A DNA stretch of 64,000 nt from Lysobacter sp. K5869. GTDB lineage: Bacteria; Pseudomonadota; Gammaproteobacteria; Xanthomonadales; Xanthomonadaceae. Positions within the stretch are counted from its first letter, which is position 1; every line of letters begins with the position of its first letter. The translations under genes were made by a program, and so were the position numbers. Positions 47,618 to 59,333 of this stretch are shown in pieces. A model generated the notes under the pieces. The model was not told where the DNA came from. It did not search any database and saw only the letters and a program-made list of their open reading frames with translations. The stretch is taken from the NCBI RefSeq assembly GCF_018847975.1, contig NZ_CP072597.1, positions 4,255,001-4,319,000 of the forward strand, written 5' to 3'.

Positions 47618-47770
47618 ACATCGCGTGTGCGGCCGCTGCGCGGCGCGTCGCCGCTCCGGCCGGCGACGCCGCGCCGCGCGGTTCCCGCCGCGGGTTCGGG
47701 CATCGCGCGCGATTGCCGCATCGCGGCGCGGCGCCGACAATGCGCGCAGTCCCCCGCTCACGCCGCACCG

Positions 47771-48244
47771 ATGTCCGACGCGCCCCGCATCCGCCCGTCC
47801 CGCCCCGACGACCGCGCCGCCGCGCTCGCGCTGCTGGCGGAAACCTTCGCCGACACCTGGCGCCCGCAGCTCACGGCGCAAGCCATCGCCGCCTACCACG
47901 ACAACCGCGTCGCCGAACGCTACATCGACGCGCAACTGCCGCAGTTGCTGATGGCCGAACTCGACGGCGCCGTGCTCGGCTTCGCCGGCCGCGACGGCGG
48001 CTTCGTCGATTCGCTGCACGTCGGCGCCCGCGGCCGCCGCCGCGGCATCGCACGCGCGCTGATGCGGGCGCTGGAGGATGCGATGCGCGCCGAAGGGCTG
48101 ACGCAAGCGAGCTTGGAGACCGACACCTTCAACACCGGCAGCCAAGCCTTGTATCTGGCGCTCGGGTATCGCGAGGTGGCGCGGTATCCGGATGAGGAAT
48201 GGAACAGCGGGTTGACCACGATTCGCTACGAAAAAACCCTCTAA
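47771..48244 (+). CDS. GNAT-family N-acetyltransferase
   Basis: This 157-residue GNAT protein starts [19 protein letters not shown]. The acetyl-CoA-binding motif A is visible as VDSLHVGARGRRRGIARALM (R/Q-x-x-G-x-G/A type) and motif B as TFNTGSQALYLALGYRE. The substrate is unknown. It lies 150 bases after the GH108 gene on the same strand and is not obviously coupled to it. Confidence 0.88.
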   Translation: MSDAPRIRPSRPDDRAAALALLAETFADTWRPQLTAQAIAAYHDNRVAERYIDAQLPQLLMAELDGAVLGFAGRDGGFVDSLHVGARGRRRGIARALMRALEDAMRAEGLTQASLETDTFNTGSQALYLALGYREVARYPDEEWNSGLTTIRYEKTL

Positions 48245-48848
48245 GCGCGACCTGCCGCGCCGTCGCGACACGCGACGGCAGCAGCGGCGTAAGCCGCGAC
48301 CGCGATCCTTCCGATCGCCACCGACCTCCGACTCCCCGCGCAAAAGCGGCGCAAGCCGATCGCGCCGCCTTCGTTCGCGCCGAATCGCTCGAAATGCACA
48401 AGGCGATACTTCGCCACAATCGCCATAACGCGCTCGCGGCTCGCACCGCCACTAAAATCGGCGCGCGCGATGTGCCGAAACATCATTCGCAGCACGCTGT
48501 CAAACCACTAGCGTCCGCCGTGCGCGCAAGAGAGGCCGGTGCATCCGATACGCCTGCTGCTTTGGACGTGTGCCCACGAACGTAGTGGCAGCACACGCGT
48601 TATGCCGAATTTCCAATCGGTTCCCGACACGCTCCCGAATCTTCCGCCGGCGTCCGTGTTCGTGCCCCGTTTCGCCCTGTACTCGCGCCGCGCCACGACG
48701 CAGCTTCGTCGCCGACCGGATCGCCGCGCCCCCTGTGCAACGGACGCGGCGAGACCCCAACCGACCCGCCGCGTCCGGTCCGCGCTGCGATGCGGACGCG
48801 ACAGCCGCGCTGTCCGTCCGCGCAAGGTCATCACAAGGAGACGATCCC
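48245..48848. other. Intergenic region with a degenerate REP element
   Basis: These 604 bases hold no convincing gene. A single degenerate REP core (GCAGCGGCGTAAGCCGCGAC) lies at about 48279-48301. The remainder is relatively low-GC and probably carries the promoter of the small secreted gene that follows, whose ribosome binding site AAGGAG is at 48835-48840. Confidence 0.5.
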
Positions 48849-49235
48849 ATGAAGCACACCCACGCCCTGCTGTCCGCCGCCCTGCTGTGCGTCGCCCAAC
48901 TCGCCGCCGGTTCCGCGTCGGCCACCTGTTACGAACACCAAGGCACCGCCACCGGCGATGCCCGCTGGGTCGTCGGGCTCGACGGCGTCGGCGGCACCGC
49001 CGACGACGGCTCGCTGCAGATCGACAACGCCCTGATGCGCAACATCCGCCCGGCCGAATGCTCGGGCACTTACGGTTGCGACATCATCGCCTACCGCATC
49101 CAATGGTTCGGCGGCGGCTGGAGCGATTCGTTCATTCCCGGCCACAGCGATTTCCACAAGCGCGGCGACAACAGCTTGGTCAAGGGCTGGTCGATGCTCA
49201 ACGACCACAGCTACAAGATCCTGTTCTGCAACTGA
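48849..49235 (+). CDS. Small secreted protein of unknown function
   Basis: This 128-residue precursor has a signal peptide (LLSAALLCVAQLAAGSASA). The mature domain has four cysteines (ATCYEHQ, AECSGTYGCDII and the terminal FCN), many aromatic residues (WFGGGWSDSF) and a compact, disulfide-bonded look. AAGGAG lies eight bases before the ATG and a strong terminator follows. I do not recognise the family. It is similar in organisation, not in sequence, to the other small secreted proteins of this window. Confidence 0.8.
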   Translation: MKHTHALLSAALLCVAQLAAGSASATCYEHQGTATGDARWVVGLDGVGGTADDGSLQIDNALMRNIRPAECSGTYGCDIIAYRIQWFGGGWSDSFIPGHSDFHKRGDNSLVKGWSMLNDHSYKILFCN

Positions 49236-49250
49236 GCGCGAACACCGCCG

Positions 49251-49281
49251 AAAAAAAAGCGGGCCCGACGGGCCCGCTTTT
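49251..49281. terminator. Bidirectional rho-independent terminator
   Basis: The stem AAAGCGGGCCC/GGGCCCGCTTT with a 3-base loop (GAC) has an A-run on one side and T-run on the other. It ends both the small secreted gene (+) and lolA (-). Confidence 0.92.
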
Positions 49282-49306
49282 CCGCGCAGAAGTCGACGCC
49301 CCGCGC

Positions 49307-49942
49307 TCAGCCTTCGCCGATCACATCCACGCCCTTGCCCGGCGCGTACTTGAACGTGTTCGCCGGGAAGCTCGGATTGCGCTTCAAGCCCGAGAAGCTG
49401 ATCTCGGTCTTCTGGCCCAGCGCGTCGACGATCTCCATCTTGCTCAGGGCGCCGCCGCTGAAGCCCAGGCGCGCGCTGCGGAAGCTGGCGTCGCCCGGGT
49501 TCTTGGGAGTCAGCAGCAGCCAGTTCAGGCCGCCGTCGCCGCCGACTTCCTTGACCGCGAACATCGCATCGAGCTTGCTCGGGTCGATCAGCGCGGCCAG
49601 CGGGCTGTTCTGCTCCTCGGCGCCCTGCGCGCGCACGCTGACCTGCTGCAGCTCCGGCTCGTACACCCACACCTTCTTGCCGTCGGCGACGATCAGCTGC
49701 GGATAGGGCTTGGCGTATTCCCAGCGGAACAGCCGCGGCGCCGACAACGCGACCTGCCCGGTCGAGGATTCCTTGAGCTTGCCGTTGGAATCGTAGACCT
49801 GCTGGGCGAACTGGCCGTCCAGGCCCTTGAGGCCGCGGGTGAAGGCGTTGAGGTCGTCGCGCGCGCCGGCGCTGGCGGCACCGGCGAACAGGGTCGCCGA
49901 CAGCGACAACGCGAGAGCGGCTTGGCGGACGAAACGGTTCAC
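49307..49942 (-). CDS. lolA: Outer-membrane lipoprotein carrier protein LolA
   Basis: This 211-residue periplasmic chaperone receives lipoproteins from LolCDE and delivers them to LolB at the outer membrane. A signal peptide (ALALSLSATLFAGAASA) is followed by the typical FTRGLKGLDGQFAQQVYD and APRLFRWEYAKPYPQLIVADG; the latter region contains the conserved Arg used in lipid binding. It starts at GTG 49942, with AGGAG nine bases upstream. In most proteobacteria lolA directly follows ftsK; here an opposite-strand small gene sits between them. Confidence 0.95.
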   Translation of the reverse strand: MNRFVRQAALALSLSATLFAGAASAGARDDLNAFTRGLKGLDGQFAQQVYDSNGKLKESSTGQVALSAPRLFRWEYAKPYPQLIVADGKKVWVYEPELQQVSVRAQGAEEQNSPLAALIDPSKLDAMFAVKEVGGDGGLNWLLLTPKNPGDASFRSARLGFSGGALSKMEIVDALGQKTEISFSGLKRNPSFPANTFKYAPGKGVDVIGEG

Positions 49943-50108
49943 GGGGGCGACTCCTGGGTGAGAGGCTGGCAGTGTGCCGGGGCGAAACTGAACAGGCTCG
50001 CGACAGCGGAATATAGGTTCGCGCCACATTTTGCCATGCCGGCCGGCGCTACTTTCCCTGAGCCGCACCCGCAACGACGCCTTCCTTCCAGAACCCAACG
50101 GAGCCCGC

Positions 50109-50339
50109 ATGCGCCTCAAGAACGTACTGACCGTCGCCGCGGTCGCCGCCGGCCTGCTGATCGCCGGGGCCAGCTTCGCCGACGCGCCGCCCTACGGCAC
50201 CGAGCAATTCGAGGAATGGTTCGACGCCAACGGCCAGTTGGTCGGCTATGTGCATTGGACCTGCGACGGCCGCCGCGAAACCTGGGGCAGCCGCAGCGGC
50301 CGCCTCGAAGTCAGCCAGCGCGCCTGCCCGGAACCCTGA
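50109..50339 (+). CDS. Very small secreted protein, DUF6289-like
   Basis: This 76-residue precursor has a signal peptide (VLTVAAVAAGLLIAGASFA). A short mature part of about 50 residues contains EEWFDANGQLVGYVHWTCDG, WGSRSG and SQRAC. The aromatic-D-x5-VG ... C-G ... WG ... C pattern resembles the DUF6289 group of small exported proteins common in Lysobacter and Xanthomonas; this match is from memory and moderate. The ATG has GGAG five bases upstream. A strong terminator follows. It is inserted on the opposite strand between lolA and ftsK. Confidence 0.75.
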   Translation: MRLKNVLTVAAVAAGLLIAGASFADAPPYGTEQFEEWFDANGQLVGYVHWTCDGRRETWGSRSGRLEVSQRACPEP

Positions 50340-50361
50340 GCGTCGCGCGCCGCAGACGGCA

Positions 50362-50395
50362 CGGGCCGGTCGCGCATCGCGGCCGGCCCGTTTTT
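50362..50395 (+). terminator. Rho-independent terminator
   Basis: A 13-base stem beginning CGGGCCGG and ending CCGGCCCG, with one G-T pair and a 3-base loop (CAT), is followed by TTTTT. It ends the small secreted gene at 50109-50339. Confidence 0.9.
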
Positions 50396-50438
50396 CGTTC
50401 GATGGCGGCCAACGCGACGGCCGCCGCTTCGCGCCCCG

Positions 50439-52823
<2,385 letters not shown>

Positions 52824-52960
52824 CGTGATGTGCTGCCTTAGGATGGTTTCGTTAGTGCTTGAATATACGGTAAAAGCGGGGAACGGGGAATGAGGGGGCG
52901 GGAATGAGGGGAATGGCGGGTTGCGGGGGGATCGGGGGCTTTCGGCGGCGGACGGGCGCA

Positions 52961-53017
52961 AATAAAAAGGCGGTGGGCGAACGGTAACACCCTACGGGCC
53001 CGCTCTTCCCACCGCCT
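52961..53017 (-). terminator. Terminator of the alanine dehydrogenase gene
   Basis: The stem AGGCGGTGGG/CCCACCGCCT has a 30-base loop that can itself pair in part, followed on the minus strand by TTTTTATT. It lies about 90 bases after the ald stop and before ftsK, so the two genes are probably separate units. Confidence 0.75.
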
Positions 53018-53105
53018 CCCGGGGAATAAAGCCACGGCGCGGGCGCCCAAACCGGCGCCCCCGCCATTCCCTATTCCCCGCTTTCCCGCCTTGCCTGTTC
53101 CCGCC

Positions 53106-54176
53106 TTACAGCTTCATATCCTGCAACGCCGGATGCACGATCTTCCCGCCCTCGACGTTGATGCCGCGCACCAGCGCCGGGTTGTTGCGCCACTCGGCGC
53201 CGGCGGCGAGCTTGTTGACCCACGGCAGGATCGCCGCGCAGATCGCCTGCGACGAGGTCTGCGGCACCGCGCCGGGCATGTTGGTCACGCAGAAGTGGGT
53301 CACGCCCTCTTCCACGTAGGTCGGCTCCTTCCAGGTGGTCGGACGCGAGGTCTCGAAGCAGCCGCCCTGGTCGATGGCGATGTCGACCACGACGCTGCCG
53401 TCTTCCATCTCGCGCAGCATCTCGCGGGTCATCACGTGCGGGGCCTTGGCGCCGGTGATCAGCACCGCGCCGATGACCAGATCGGCCGAGGCGACTTCGC
53501 GCGCGACCACGTCGTGGTACGGGTACAGCGCGGTGACGTTGTTGCCCAGGCGCATCATCTCGTCCATGCGGTCCTGGCGCATTTCGAACACGGTCACGTT
53601 GGCGCCGGCCGCGGCGGCCAGCGCGGCGGACGCGCCGCCGGCCTTGCCCGCGCCGAACACCACGACCTTGCCGCGCTCGGTCGACGGCAGGCCGCCGAGC
53701 AGCTTGCCCTTGCCCGACATCGGCTGGTGCAGCAGATGGGTGCCGACCTGCACGCCGATCTTGCCGGCGATGACCGACATCGGCGCCAGCAGCGGCAGGT
53801 CGCCGTTGGGCAGCTCGACGGTCTCGAAGGCGACGCCGGTCAGGCCGATGTCGAGCAGGTGCTTGGTCAGCGCCGGCTCGGCGGCCAGATGCAGGTAGCA
53901 GAACAGCAGGTGGTCCTTGCGCAGGTGCTGCAGGTCGCCGGCGATCGGCTCCTTCACCTTGACGATCAGTTCGCCCTTTTCGTACAGGGCCGCCGCGTCC
54001 GGCGCGATCTTCACGCCCAGACGGGTGTAGTCGGCATCCTTGAAGCCGCTCTTGACGCCCGCGTCCTGCTCCAGCCAAACCTCGTGGCCGCGCTTGACCA
54101 GATCGCCCGCGGCGGCGGGGACGAGCGCGACGCGCCCTTCGAGAGTCTTGGTTTCCTTCGGTACGCCGATACGCAT
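53106..54176 (-). CDS. ald: Alanine dehydrogenase
   Basis: This 356-residue NAD-dependent enzyme interconverts L-alanine and pyruvate plus ammonia. It starts MRIGVPKETKTLEGRVAL. The catalytic Lys75 (VKVKEP) and His96 (CYLHLAAE) are at the expected positions, and the NAD fold is at VVVFGAGKAGG. DIAIDQGGCFETSRPT and FCVTNMPGAVPQTSS are also diagnostic. ATG 54176 has GGAG seven bases upstream. The reading frame stays open upstream, through a terminator-like hairpin at 54199-54220, to another ATG at 54215; that longer start seems unlikely. Confidence 0.96.
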   Translation of the reverse strand: MRIGVPKETKTLEGRVALVPAAAGDLVKRGHEVWLEQDAGVKSGFKDADYTRLGVKIAPDAAALYEKGELIVKVKEPIAGDLQHLRKDHLLFCYLHLAAEPALTKHLLDIGLTGVAFETVELPNGDLPLLAPMSVIAGKIGVQVGTHLLHQPMSGKGKLLGGLPSTERGKVVVFGAGKAGGASAALAAAAGANVTVFEMRQDRMDEMMRLGNNVTALYPYHDVVAREVASADLVIGAVLITGAKAPHVMTREMLREMEDGSVVVDIAIDQGGCFETSRPTTWKEPTYVEEGVTHFCVTNMPGAVPQTSSQAICAAILPWVNKLAAGAEWRNNPALVRGINVEGGKIVHPALQDMKL

Positions 54177-54198
54177 TGCTGTCTCCAGTGCGGCCCAG

Positions 54199-54220
54199 AA
54201 AAAACGCCGCATTCGCGGCG
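54199..54220 (-). promoter_or_regulatory. Terminator-like hairpin in the ald leader
   Basis: On the minus strand the stem CGCCGC/GCGGCG with a GAAT loop is followed directly by six T. It ends about 23 bases before the ald start codon. Position and shape fit an attenuator or a terminator protecting ald from upstream transcription. No antiterminator partner was identified. Confidence 0.55.
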
Positions 54221-55593
<1,373 letters not shown>

Positions 55594-55698
55594 TCGCGCG
55601 CTGGGCGCGCAAGGCCGGGCGGACCCACCGCTCGGCCGCCGTCCCCGCCGCGGCGATCGCGGCGGGACGTTAGGGCGACTGTCGGATCCTCCACTCTC

Positions 55699-56154
55699 AT
55701 GGCCGCAACGATGCTGAGCTTCCGCGACGACGCCCTGTCCGATGCCGATTTCGCCGTCGTCCACGGTTTTCTCTCGCAGACCTACTGGGCCGCGGGCATT
55801 CCCGCGCAGACCTTGCGCCGCGCGCTCGACGGCTCGCTCTGCTATCGCGGCTACCTCGACGGCGAGCTCGTCGCCTTCGCCCGCGCGATCACCGACCAGG
55901 CGACCTTCGCTTATCTGGCCGACGTGTTCGTCGCGCCGGAACGGCGCGGCCACGGCTACGGCCGCGCGGTCGTGGAAGCGCTGATGGCCGACCCGCGCGT
56001 GCAAGGCCTGCGCCGCTGGCTGCTGGTCACCAGCGACATGCAGCCGCTGTACGCCAAGCTCGGCTTCACCGCCTTGCCCAAGCCCGAGCAGCACATGCAG
56101 AAGCACGATCCCGACGTGTACCTGCGCGCCGCCGGGATTTCGTCCGCGCCGTGA
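55699..56154 (+). CDS. GNAT-family N-acetyltransferase
   Basis: This 151-residue GNAT protein has motif A in LADVFVAPERRGHGYGRAVV (Q/R-x-x-G-x-G type) and motif B in RRWLLVTSDMQPLYAKLGF. The GFLSQTYWAAGIP segment near the N-terminus matches a proteobacterial subgroup with no assigned substrate. Its stop overlaps the GTG of the next gene, so it forms an operon with the FemAB-like gene and aat. No substrate can be given. Confidence 0.9.
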   Translation: MAATMLSFRDDALSDADFAVVHGFLSQTYWAAGIPAQTLRRALDGSLCYRGYLDGELVAFARAITDQATFAYLADVFVAPERRGHGYGRAVVEALMADPRVQGLRRWLLVTSDMQPLYAKLGFTALPKPEQHMQKHDPDVYLRAAGISSAP

Positions 56155-57377
56155 GCGCGACCGGCGACGCGTTCTCGATCCGCCTGCTGGGCGCGCTGGC
56201 CGAAGTCCCGGCCGCGCACTGGGACGCGCTGCACGACGGCGCCAACCCTTTCGTCGCCCACGCCTTCCTGCACGGGCTGGAAGCCAGCGGCTGCGTGCGC
56301 GCCGATTGGGGCTGGACGCCGCATCACCTCACGGTTTGGCGCGACGACGAACTGATCGCGGCGATGCCCGCGTACCTGAAGCAGAACTCGCACGGCGAGT
56401 TCGTGTTCGACCACGCCTGGGCGCGCGCCTACGACCAGCACGGCCTGGATTACTTCCCCAAGTGGCTGGCCGCGGTGCCCTACTCGCCCGTGACCGGCCC
56501 GCGCCTGCTCGCGCGCGAGCCCGAGCATCGGCGCCTGCTGCTGCGCGCGATGGCACAGCTGTGCGCGCGCCAGGCGCTGTCGTCGGCGCACGTCAATTTC
56601 CACCTCGAAGACGAGGACGCCGCCTTCGCCGCCGAAGGCGACGCCGACTGGCTGGCGCGCGTGGACGTGCAATACCACTGGCGCAATCCGCCCGACGCGC
56701 ACGGCCATCGTTGGCGGGATTTCGATCAGTTCCTCGCCGCGTTCGACCATAAGCACCGCAAGAACATCCGTCAGGAGCGCGCCAAGGTCGCGCGCGCCGG
56801 CGTGCGTTTCCGCACGGTCGAAGGCGCGGATGCGAGCGAGGCGGATCTGGCGACGATGTACGGGTTTTATCGCAACACCTTCGACCAGTACGGCAACCAC
56901 GCCGCGCTCACGCTGGAATTCCTGCAGCACCTCGCGCGCGCGATGCCGCGCGCGCTGGTGATGTTCTTCGCCGACTACGAGGGCGAACCGGTCGCCGGCG
57001 CGCTGTGCCTGCGCGGCGCCGACACGCTCTACGGCCGCTACTGGGGCGCGCGCGCCGAGTTGCCGGGGCTGCATTTCGAGACCTGCTACTACCAAGGCAT
57101 CGAGTACTGCCTGCGCGAAGGCCTGCACGCGTTCGAGCCCGGCGCCCAGGGCGAGCACAAGATCGCGCGCGGCTTCCTGCCGACCGAAGTGCGCAGCCGC
57201 CACTGGATCGCCCATCCCTCGTTCCGCGACGCGCTGCGGCCGTGGTGCCGCGAAGAAGCGGCCTCGGTGCGGCGCTACGCGCAGACCTTGCGCGCGCATT
57301 CGCCGTTCAAGGCGGCCGCCTGCGACGACGGCGGTCACGGCGCCGCGGCGGCGGATTCGCCATCGTCGGACGCATGA
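56151..57377 (+). CDS. FemAB-like GNAT protein (DUF482 / peptidogalycan-type)
   Basis: This 408-residue cytoplasmic protein is of the large FemAB-like GNAT group (PF04339). Diagnostic parts are NPFVAHAFLHGLEASGCV near the start, the central KHRKNIRQERAKV and YRNTFDQYGNHAALT, and LYGRYWGARAELPGLHFETC followed by EPGAQGEHKIARGFLP. The fold suggests aminoacyl- or acyl-transfer, using charged tRNA or acetyl-CoA; the real substrate is unknown. It starts with GTG overlapping the GNAT stop, and its stop overlaps the aat start (ATGA). Coupling to Aat, itself an aminoacyl-tRNA-dependent transferase of the same fold superfamily, is notable. Confidence 0.92.
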   Translation: MSATGDAFSIRLLGALAEVPAAHWDALHDGANPFVAHAFLHGLEASGCVRADWGWTPHHLTVWRDDELIAAMPAYLKQNSHGEFVFDHAWARAYDQHGLDYFPKWLAAVPYSPVTGPRLLAREPEHRRLLLRAMAQLCARQALSSAHVNFHLEDEDAAFAAEGDADWLARVDVQYHWRNPPDAHGHRWRDFDQFLAAFDHKHRKNIRQERAKVARAGVRFRTVEGADASEADLATMYGFYRNTFDQYGNHAALTLEFLQHLARAMPRALVMFFADYEGEPVAGALCLRGADTLYGRYWGARAELPGLHFETCYYQGIEYCLREGLHAFEPGAQGEHKIARGFLPTEVRSRHWIAHPSFRDALRPWCREEAASVRRYAQTLRAHSPFKAAACDDGGHGAAAADSPSSDA

Positions 57378-58141
57378 ACCGCCTGCCGTTCCTGCTGGCC
57401 AAAGACCCCGAGGCGCCGTTCCCGCCGGGCGACCGCGCCCTGGACGATCCCGACGGCCTGCTCGCGGTCGGCGGCGACCTCAGCCCGGCGCGCCTGCTCA
57501 ACGCCTACCGCGCCGGCGTGTTCCCATGGCCGAGCGAGGGCTACCCGCTGCTGTGGTGGTGCCCGGACCCGCGCACGGTGTTCCGCACCGACGCCGTGCA
57601 TCTGGCGTCCAGGTTCCGCCGCGACCTGCGCCGCAGCGGCTGGACCGTGCGCGCCGACACCGCGTTCGAAACCGTGATCGCCGCCTGCGCCGCGGCGCCG
57701 CGCCCGGGCCAGGACGGCACCTGGATCGTGCCGGAGATGATCGAGGCCTACACCCGCATGCACCGACTCGGGCACGCGCATTCGGTGGAAGTGTTCGACG
57801 GCGAGGCCTTGGTCGGCGGCATCTACGGCATCGCCATCGGCCGCATGTTTTACGGCGAAAGCATGTTCAGCGCGGTCTCCGGCGGCTCCAAGGCGGCGCT
57901 GGCGGCGCTGGCCCGGCGTCTGCACGGCTGGGGCCGGCCGCTGCTCGACGCCCAGGTCGAGAACCCGCACCTGCTGAGCCTGGGCGCGGTCTCGATGCCG
58001 CGGGCGCAATTCCTGGCCGAGGCCGCCGAACTGGCCGCCGCGCCGGGTTTCGAGCCCGGCCCGTGGACCGAACGCTTCGGCGAACGGCCCGCCGCGGAAC
58101 TGGCCGAACCCTTGCCCGGCGCGGGTTCCGAGCCCGGCTGA
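57374..58141 (+). CDS. aat: Leucyl/phenylalanyl-tRNA-protein transferase
   Basis: This 255-residue enzyme attaches Leu or Phe to proteins with N-terminal Lys or Arg, marking them for ClpS-ClpAP. Signatures are GGDLSPARLLNAYRAGVFPW, LWWCPDPRTV, TWIVPEMIEAYTRMH and the catalytic-pocket segment FYGESMFS. The ATG overlaps the FemAB-like stop. It stands just before infA and about 2.5 kb from clpA and clpS, the enzymes that use its products. This is the conserved clp-aat-infA neighbourhood. Confidence 0.96.
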   Translation: MNRLPFLLAKDPEAPFPPGDRALDDPDGLLAVGGDLSPARLLNAYRAGVFPWPSEGYPLLWWCPDPRTVFRTDAVHLASRFRRDLRRSGWTVRADTAFETVIAACAAAPRPGQDGTWIVPEMIEAYTRMHRLGHAHSVEVFDGEALVGGIYGIAIGRMFYGESMFSAVSGGSKAALAALARRLHGWGRPLLDAQVENPHLLSLGAVSMPRAQFLAEAAELAAAPGFEPGPWTERFGERPAAELAEPLPGAGSEPG

Positions 58142-58285
58142 GCCGCGTCCTGGCGCCCGCGAGCGGCCGCATTAACGGATTTTTTGCTCCTGAGCCGCTC
58201 CCGTGGCAAAATGCGCGGCTTCGCGGGCGCGCGACGCCCAACACCCGACTCCAGGACTCTGCGAGTCCACCTTCCTGGGAAGCAC

Positions 58286-58504
58286 ATGGCAAAAGACGAC
58301 GTGATCGAATTCGAGGGCACGGTGGCGGAAACCCTTCCGAACACCATGTTCCGCGTGCGTCTCGAAAACGGGCACGAAATCATCGCCCATATCTCGGGTC
58401 GCATGCGCAAGAACTACATCCGCATCCTGACCGGCGACAAGGTCAAGGTCGAGATGACGCCCTACGATCTGACCAAGGGCCGCATCACCTACCGCATGAA
58501 GTGA
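58286..58504 (+). CDS. infA: Translation initiation factor IF-1
   Basis: This 72-residue S1/OB-fold protein binds the ribosomal A site during initiation. [19 protein letters not shown] and [18 protein letters not shown] match the family almost perfectly. ATG 58286 has GGGA about five bases upstream. It is followed at once by a strong terminator. Confidence 0.97.
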   Translation: MAKDDVIEFEGTVAETLPNTMFRVRLENGHEIIAHISGRMRKNYIRILTGDKVKVEMTPYDLTKGRITYRMK

Positions 58505-58520
58505 GCGCGGTAACTGTTTG

Positions 58521-58549
58521 AAAAAAGGCGGCCATTGGCCGCCTTTTTT
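58521..58549. terminator. Bidirectional rho-independent terminator after infA
   Basis: A 13-base perfect stem AAAAAAGGCGGCC/GGCCGCCTTTTTT with a 3-base loop (ATT) has T6 on the plus side and, on the other strand, T6 too. It ends infA and can also end the Cys-rich peptide gene that converges on it. Confidence 0.94.
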
Positions 58550-58742
58550 GTGGTTGCGCGATTGCGGCCTCGCCTGCTGGCCAACCCCCGCCCGACCCAA
58601 CGCACGCTCGCGGAGGCCGGATTCGTCCCGGCCCCTCGCCGCCGTGCCTCTGCGCTTCCCTGCCGGGAGCGCCCCGGCCGACGTGCCGCGCTCGCGAATC
58701 GAACGCGGCCGCGCCGGACCGAACACGCCGCTCGGCCAGAAA

Positions 58743-58961
58743 TCAGGTCGCTGCGTCGGACTTCAGCAAACAACCCGCCTTGAGCTGGCAGTAGAAATAA
58801 GGACCGTCGCAGTCTCCGGGATGCGGAACTTCCTGACAGCGCTGGTACTTATCGGTGCACTCCTGACAGGGATCGACCGGCGGCGTACCCGCGACCACGG
58901 CGGCCGAGAGCGAGAACACGAAGGCGGCCAGCGCCGAAAGCGCGATGCGGCGGTGTTTCAT
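58743..58961 (-). CDS. Cys-rich small secreted peptide (copy 1)
   Basis: This 72-residue precursor has a signal peptide (LSALAAFVFSLSAAVVAG). A mature part of about 47 residues carries seven cysteines: DPCQECTDKYQRC, GDCDGPYFYCQLKAGC and a final LKSDAAT. The spacing C-x2-C-x6-C ... D-C-x6-C-x5-C is almost the same as in the neighbouring copy at 59127-59333, so the two are tandem paralogues. AAGGAG lies about six bases before the ATG. The family is not recognised; a disulfide-rich extracellular or periplasmic peptide is likely. Confidence 0.78.
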   Translation of the reverse strand: MKHRRIALSALAAFVFSLSAAVVAGTPPVDPCQECTDKYQRCQEVPHPGDCDGPYFYCQLKAGCLLKSDAAT

Positions 58962-59126
58962 ACGAACTCCTTTTCTTTCTTGCGGCGGTGAAGGGAAGCG
59001 CTCGAAGCCGAACTTACCGCCGATGATCGCGGCGGCGGCAACGGCCGGCGGCCGGGACGACGCCGGCGGCGTGCCGGCGCTCGCAGTTCCGCAGATGCGC
59101 GGCCAGACCGCCGCGGGCGTCGATCC

Positions 59127-59333
59127 TTACTCCAGCGGACAGCCCGCCCAGATCAGGCAATCGCTGAACGGCGATTCGCAGTCGCGGGTGCCGTCCCAGC
59201 CGCCGTTGTTCATGCACCACTGGTACTCGGCCCGGCACTGCTGGCACGGACCCAGCGGCGGCGCGGCCGAGGCGGCGACGGTGGCGGCGGAAAACACGAA
59301 CGCGGCCAAGGCCGCCAGAGAACGCTTGCTCAT
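59127..59333 (-). CDS. Cys-rich small secreted peptide (copy 2)
   Basis: This 68-residue precursor is paralogous to copy 1: signal peptide LAALAAFVFSAATVAASA, then GPCQQCRAEYQWCMNNGG and RDCESPFSDCLIWAGC. Shared features are the AALAAFVFS signal core, C-x2-C-x6-C, D-C-x5/6-C and AGC near the end. AGGAAGAGGAG precedes the ATG by about ten bases. About 165 bases separate it from copy 1 on the same strand. The function is unknown. Confidence 0.78.
   Translation of the reverse strand: MSKRSLAALAAFVFSAATVAASAAPPLGPCQQCRAEYQWCMNNGGWDGTRDCESPFSDCLIWAGCPLE

Noticed and set aside
47093..48244. Prophage remnant around the GH108 gene
   Set aside because: No integrase, holin, structural or other phage gene and no attachment-site repeats were seen.
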